From: JBMNGO01 sp050949885
Lineage (GTDB): Bacteria; Bacillota; Syntrophomonadia; Syntrophomonadales; Syntrophomonadaceae
NCBI GenBank assembly: GCA_050949885.1
Contig: JBMNGO010000001.1
Location: 1-64,000, forward strand
Direction: 5' to 3'
DNA length: 64,000 nt
Part shown: one piece after another, positions 61,701 to 64,000 of the stretch
Position numbering within the stretch: the first letter of the stretch is position 1
How the letters are laid out: each line of letters opens with the position of its first letter
Translations under genes and position numbers: made by a program
The notes under the pieces: generated by a model
Databases searched by the model: none
Told to the model about the DNA's origin: nothing
Seen by the model: the letters and a program-made list of their open reading frames with translations, nothing else

Positions 61701-63050
61701 GCAGCCTGATGAACATGCTTCGTTTAACAGTATGCTGCTGATAACGCCTTCGTGTACTTTAAGGCACTTCATGTCCTGCCCGCCAATATCCAGGATAAAG
61801 TCAACCCCTGGCAAAAAGCGTTCCGCTGCAGTATAGTGGGCTATAGTCTCAACTTCCCCCAGGTCGAACTTCATGGCTGCTTTTATTAACGCTTCGCCGT
61901 ATCCGGTAACGGCCGAATAGGATATGGCTGCGGTGGGAGGCAACTGGGAATATAAATCTTTTAAAATCTTGACTGTAGTCTCCAGGGGGCTTCCTTCATT
62001 GCTGCTGTAATAGGAATATAATAGAGAACCATCCTCATCAATAAGTGCTGCTTTGGTTGTTGTTGAGCCGGCATCCAATCCCAGGAAACATCGCCCGGTA
62101 AATCCCTGCAAAGATCTCCTTTTCACCTGGTTTTGAGCATGCCTTTTTGTAAAATGGTTCAATTCATCTTCACTGTTGAAAAGAGGCTGTAGTCTATGGA
62201 CATCATTAACAGTAAAATCCTCTAAACAAGCCAGCCTTTGGTTCAAGTATGCAAAGTGCAATGGCTTTTCGCTTTTAGAAGCCATGGCAGCCCCTATGGC
62301 GACAAAGTAATGAGCATTAGGAGGAAAGATGGCCATTTCTTCAGAAAGATGCAGAGTTTTAACAAATCTCTCCTGAAGTTGGGGAAGAAAAAATAGGGGC
62401 CCTCCCAGAAATGCAACTTTTCCTCTGATAGTTTTGCCGCAGGCCAACCCGCTTACTGTCTGGTTTACCACTGCTTGAAATACTGAAGCAGCAATATCCT
62501 CTCGCGCAGCTCCTTCGTTTAATAGAGGTTGAATATCTGTTTTAGCAAATACTCCACATCTTGCAGCAATAGGGTAAATAGTATTATGCCTGCTGGCTAA
62601 TTCATTTAAACCTACAGCATCTGTCTGCAAAAGAGCAGCCATTTGATCTATAAAAGCGCCGGTTCCCCCTGCACAGGTTCCGTTCATCCGCTGGTCCATA
62701 CTGCCGCCGGATTCGAAGAAGATTATTTTGGCATCCTCTCCGCCCAACTCAATTACCACATCAGTTCCGGGAAGCAGTTTTTTTACAGCATTAGTTGATG
62801 CGATAACTTCCTGGATAAAACTTACCTCAAGGTATTTAGATACTGATAAGCCACCTGAACCGGTGACTTGAATGGTTGTATAACTGTTGGGAAACTGGCG
62901 GTATGCCTCTGATAATAATTCTCTAATGGTGCTTTTAATATCCGAGTAATGTCTTTTATAACGGGTGAAAACAGGTTTATCCTTATCATTTAGCACCACA
63001 ATTTTAACAGTTGTTGAACCGACATCTAAACCGATATGTAATAAATCCAT
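58752..63050 (-). CDS. Activase/2-hydroxyacyl-CoA dehydratase-type fusion (ATPase plus double-cubane/DUF2229)
   Basis: This 1432-residue protein carries two activase (BcrAD/BadFG/HgdC, ASKHA) domains in tandem. Domain 1 (about 4-260) has GLDVGSTTVK, GGEDAKII, NGTCAGGTGAF; domain 2 (about 320-575) has GLDAGSTTTK, GGQDMKCL, NEACSSGCGSF. Each has a Cys for the [4Fe-4S] between subunits. They are followed by a Cys-rich linker (RCTGCANSCLLTINCF, about residue 600), a DUF2229 domain (IGIPRVLNMYENYPFWFTFF..) and a C-terminal HgdB-like part. Related proteins couple ATP hydrolysis to low-potential electron transfer into [4Fe-4S] or double-cubane clusters. ATG 63050. No hgdAB partners are adjacent, and it is divergent from a TetR gene. 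Confidence 0.85.
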   Translation of the reverse strand: MDLLHIGLDVGSTTVKIVVLNDKDKPVFTRYKRHYSDIKSTIRELLSEAYRQFPNSYTTIQVTGSGGLSVSKYLEVSFIQEVIASTNAVKKLLPGTDVVIELGGEDAKIIFFESGGSMDQRMNGTCAGGTGAFIDQMAALLQTDAVGLNELASRHNTIYPIAARCGVFAKTDIQPLLNEGAAREDIAASVFQAVVNQTVSGLACGKTIRGKVAFLGGPLFFLPQLQERFVKTLHLSEEMAIFPPNAHYFVAIGAAMASKSEKPLHFAYLNQRLACLEDFTVNDVHRLQPLFNSEDELNHFTKRHAQNQVKRRSLQGFTGRCFLGLDAGSTTTKAALIDEDGSLLYSYYSSNEGSPLETTVKILKDLYSQLPPTAAISYSAVTGYGEALIKAAMKFDLGEVETIAHYTAAERFLPGVDFILDIGGQDMKCLKVHEGVISSILLNEACSSGCGSFIETFAHSLNMSVEEFGQAALLAQAPVDLGTRCTVFMNSMVKQSQKEGATVGDISAGLCYSVVKNALFKVIKMRRPEEMGNKIVVQGGTFNNDAILRSFEIVAGREVIRPDIAGLMGAYGAALLARNKYQQGSTTLLGPLELEHFSAQISKERCTGCANSCLLTINCFNDGNKFISGNRCERGAGQERTENTVPNLYDYKYKRLFGYQPLKKKEARRGVIGIPRVLNMYENYPFWFTFFTQLGFRVELSPRSSKKVYEKGMDTIPSDTACYPAKLVHGHIMALVEKGVDAIFYPCIVYERKEHLDANNCYNCPMVISYANSVRNNMDILAEKNIRFLCPFLPYENKKRLIARLYEELRFYDIPKREIAAAVEMAWKEDEEFKKDIREKGEEVLQYLKNSGRQGIILAGRPYHIDPEINHGIPNVITSFGMAVLTEDSVAHLGKVERPLRVVDQWMYHTRLYAAASFAVTRSDVNLIQLNSFGCGLDAVTTDQVEEILQGQGKIYTVLKIDEGSNLGAARIRIRSLIAALDERAKMGSVPVPRKQQIIRVPFTREMKKTHTIISPQMCPIHFELAKDLFKSEGYNLEVLPSVDKNAIDEGLKYVNNDACYPSIIVIGQLISALKSGKYDLDNTSVIISQTGGGCRATNYIGFLRKALHEAGFGHVPVISANVTGIESNPGFKLNLRLLKKAIRGVIYGDLLMRVLYRVRPYEKIPGSANLLYRKWMERCKEQIVDGNNFDFVNNIHGIVRDFDKLEMRDIKKPRVGVVGEILVKYHPIANNNLVEVLESEGAEAVVPDLLDFFLYSAYDGIYRYRYLSGKWSGMMLCQLLIEYLEKCRKEMKKALEQSQRFDPPKDIYQLAKLARPIVLLGNHCGEGWFLTAEMIELIESGVPNIVCVQPFGCLPNHVTGKGMIKEIKKRYPQANIAAIDYDPGASEVNQLNRIKLMLSTAFENMESHKDEQPKKKQVRAVTLEDTYGYIM

Positions 63051-63141
63051 TATTATTGCAGCCTGAGGCCACCCACTCCCCCCTTTCGAAAAGAGGACAT
63101 TTTTACAATTTAAAACACCATTTTAATTTTTTACTAATTTT

Positions 63142-63228
63142 ATGTTAGGTAATAAAAATTTATTTGTCAACATACTGAAAAATGCGGACAAATCTTTCAT
63201 TGACAAGAGTTTAATATTGATTTAAAAT
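63142..63228. promoter_or_regulatory. Divergent promoters with a candidate TetR operator
   Basis: Minus strand: TTGACA (63170-63165), 17-base spacer, TAACAT (63147-63142), for the activase fusion. Plus strand: TTGACA (63200-63205), 17-base spacer, TAAAAT (63223-63228), for the TetR gene. The inverted repeat ATTTGTC/GACAAAT (63162-63168, 63187-63193) lies between them and covers the minus-strand -35. It is a natural operator for the TetR protein, but unproven. Confidence 0.6.
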
Positions 63229-63284
63229 TCATAAAACAATGTAAAATTTAACTTTAAATGATAATTTTTACAGAAGGTGGGTAA

Positions 63285-63884
63285 ATGGAATATTATCCCA
63301 AAACCTATTCTACAAAAAGTAAAATATTAAATGCCACTCTTAAAATCATCTCCGAAGAAGGAATTCAAAACGTTACCATACGGAAAATTGCCCATATTGC
63401 TGATGTAAACATTGCTGCAGTAAACTATCACTTTGGTTACAAAGAAATTGCGATTAATGAGGCAATGAAATATGTAACCGAACAATTGAAAGACACCTTT
63501 AAATTGCTGGAAAACCAAAAAATTCAGCCAATAGAACGACTGCGGGATTTCTTGTATAATTATGCCGACACGGCTATCCAATTCCCAGAAATTATAAAAC
63601 ATTTTATTACCCAAACCATGTATGATTACAATTTGCGCGCTGAATACGAAGTGTTTCTTAGAACTAGAGGAATCGAATTAATCAAGGAGACCCTTCAACA
63701 AATCATACCTGATCAAGATGATGACACTTTTTATATGCAAGTCTTTCTATTGCTGTGCAGTTTATCCTATCCTGTGCTACTGGGCAACAAAAAAATGGCC
63801 GATGTTTTTTCCATCAATTATTCAGATCAAACAGTCCGACATGCATATGTTGATCTTCTATTAAACAGGATTTTATCAAACTAG
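63285..63884 (+). CDS. TetR-family transcriptional regulator
   Basis: The 199-residue protein has an N-terminal TetR helix-turn-helix: TKSKILNATLKIISEEGIQNVTIRKIAHIADVNIAAVNYHFGYKEI (residues 10-55). A mostly helical ligand domain without an obvious family follows (residues 60-199). Divergence from the activase fusion, with a dyad between the promoters, suggests it controls that gene and itself. GAAGGTGGG lies before ATG 63285. The effector might be an acyl-CoA or a redox signal; this is inferred only from the target. Confidence 0.85.
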   Translation: MEYYPKTYSTKSKILNATLKIISEEGIQNVTIRKIAHIADVNIAAVNYHFGYKEIAINEAMKYVTEQLKDTFKLLENQKIQPIERLRDFLYNYADTAIQFPEIIKHFITQTMYDYNLRAEYEVFLRTRGIELIKETLQQIIPDQDDDTFYMQVFLLLCSLSYPVLLGNKKMADVFSINYSDQTVRHAYVDLLLNRILSN

Positions 63885-64000
63885 TTTTCCTGCGGACTTC
63901 CAGGCTTTCAGTAGGTAATCTTCTCCCGTAGTTTTTTCCGGGCATAGTTTGTTTATTATGAATTACTATATATGTTAACTACATATTATTTATGATAATA
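63885..64000. other. Right edge
   Basis: The last 116 bases hold no visible gene. Any gene starting here would lie mainly outside the window. Confidence 0.4.

Overview
The window looks like a chromosomal segment of an anaerobic, endospore-forming member of the Firmicutes/Clostridia. I infer this from a CotF-type spore coat gene, oxygen-sensitive radical SAM and 2-hydroxyacyl-CoA dehydratase-type proteins, a T-box leader, strong AGGAGG-type ribosome binding sites with many TTG/GTG starts, and typical TTGACA/TATAAT promoters. A Syntrophomonas-like host is plausible, but the sequence alone does not prove it. There is no rRNA and no CRISPR array, and I saw only one tRNA gene (Trp).

Layout. 1-3 kb is a worn accessory patch: the 3' end of a DUF262/DUF1524-type gene, a broken tspO, and an IS21 element whose istA and istB are joined by an internal deletion. 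3-15 kb holds mostly minus-strand housekeeping genes: an amino-acid permease, an endo/exonuclease/phosphatase-fold protein, tRNA-Trp, an MBL-fold hydrolase, an orphan sensor kinase, MscS, a second EF-G-like factor, and a ypmA-like/lepB/surE/small membrane protein group. 15.3-17.7 kb is a compact queuosine-precursor operon (queD-queC-DUF366-queE). 18-20.2 kb pairs a DUF1538 membrane protein with a tandem PII-like regulator. 20.6-27.5 kb has a TrmO fusion, DedA, a DASS transporter, a 1.5 kb gene-free stretch, a NodB deacetylase and a secreted MBL/DUF3006 pair.

27.5-34.4 kb is a complete glycine cleavage operon (gcvT-gcvH-gcvPA-gcvPB-lpdA-lplA): aminomethyltransferase, lipoyl carrier, both glycine decarboxylase subunits, dihydrolipoamide dehydrogenase and the ligase that can lipoylate GcvH. 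34.8-39.6 kb has an acidic repeat zinc-ribbon protein, a CotF-like protein, the radical SAM/DUF4130 DNA-metabolism pair and a TVP38-type membrane protein. 40-43.4 kb is a tandem duplication of an anion permease with a perfectly identical 269 bp tract. 43.7-45.7 kb is an ABC-F gene behind what looks like a uORF-controlled attenuator. 45.8-48.7 kb encodes a DUF815 ATPase and RmuC.

49-51 kb is a T-box-controlled ilvA-ridA pair, in which RidA removes the reactive enamine made by IlvA. 51-58.6 kb has htpG, a QueG-like iron-sulfur protein, a DUF4153 protein, a histidine phosphatase, a GIY-YIG protein, an XRE regulator/membrane protein pair with two palindromic operators, and a VanX-type dipeptidase. 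58.7-63.9 kb is a 1432-residue activase/dehydratase fusion divergent from a TetR regulator.

The strongest candidates for new biology are the ABC-F attenuator, the DUF1538/PII-like pair, the TrmO C-terminal fusion, the zinc-ribbon acidic repeat protein, the DUF366-containing que operon and the gene-converted permease pair.
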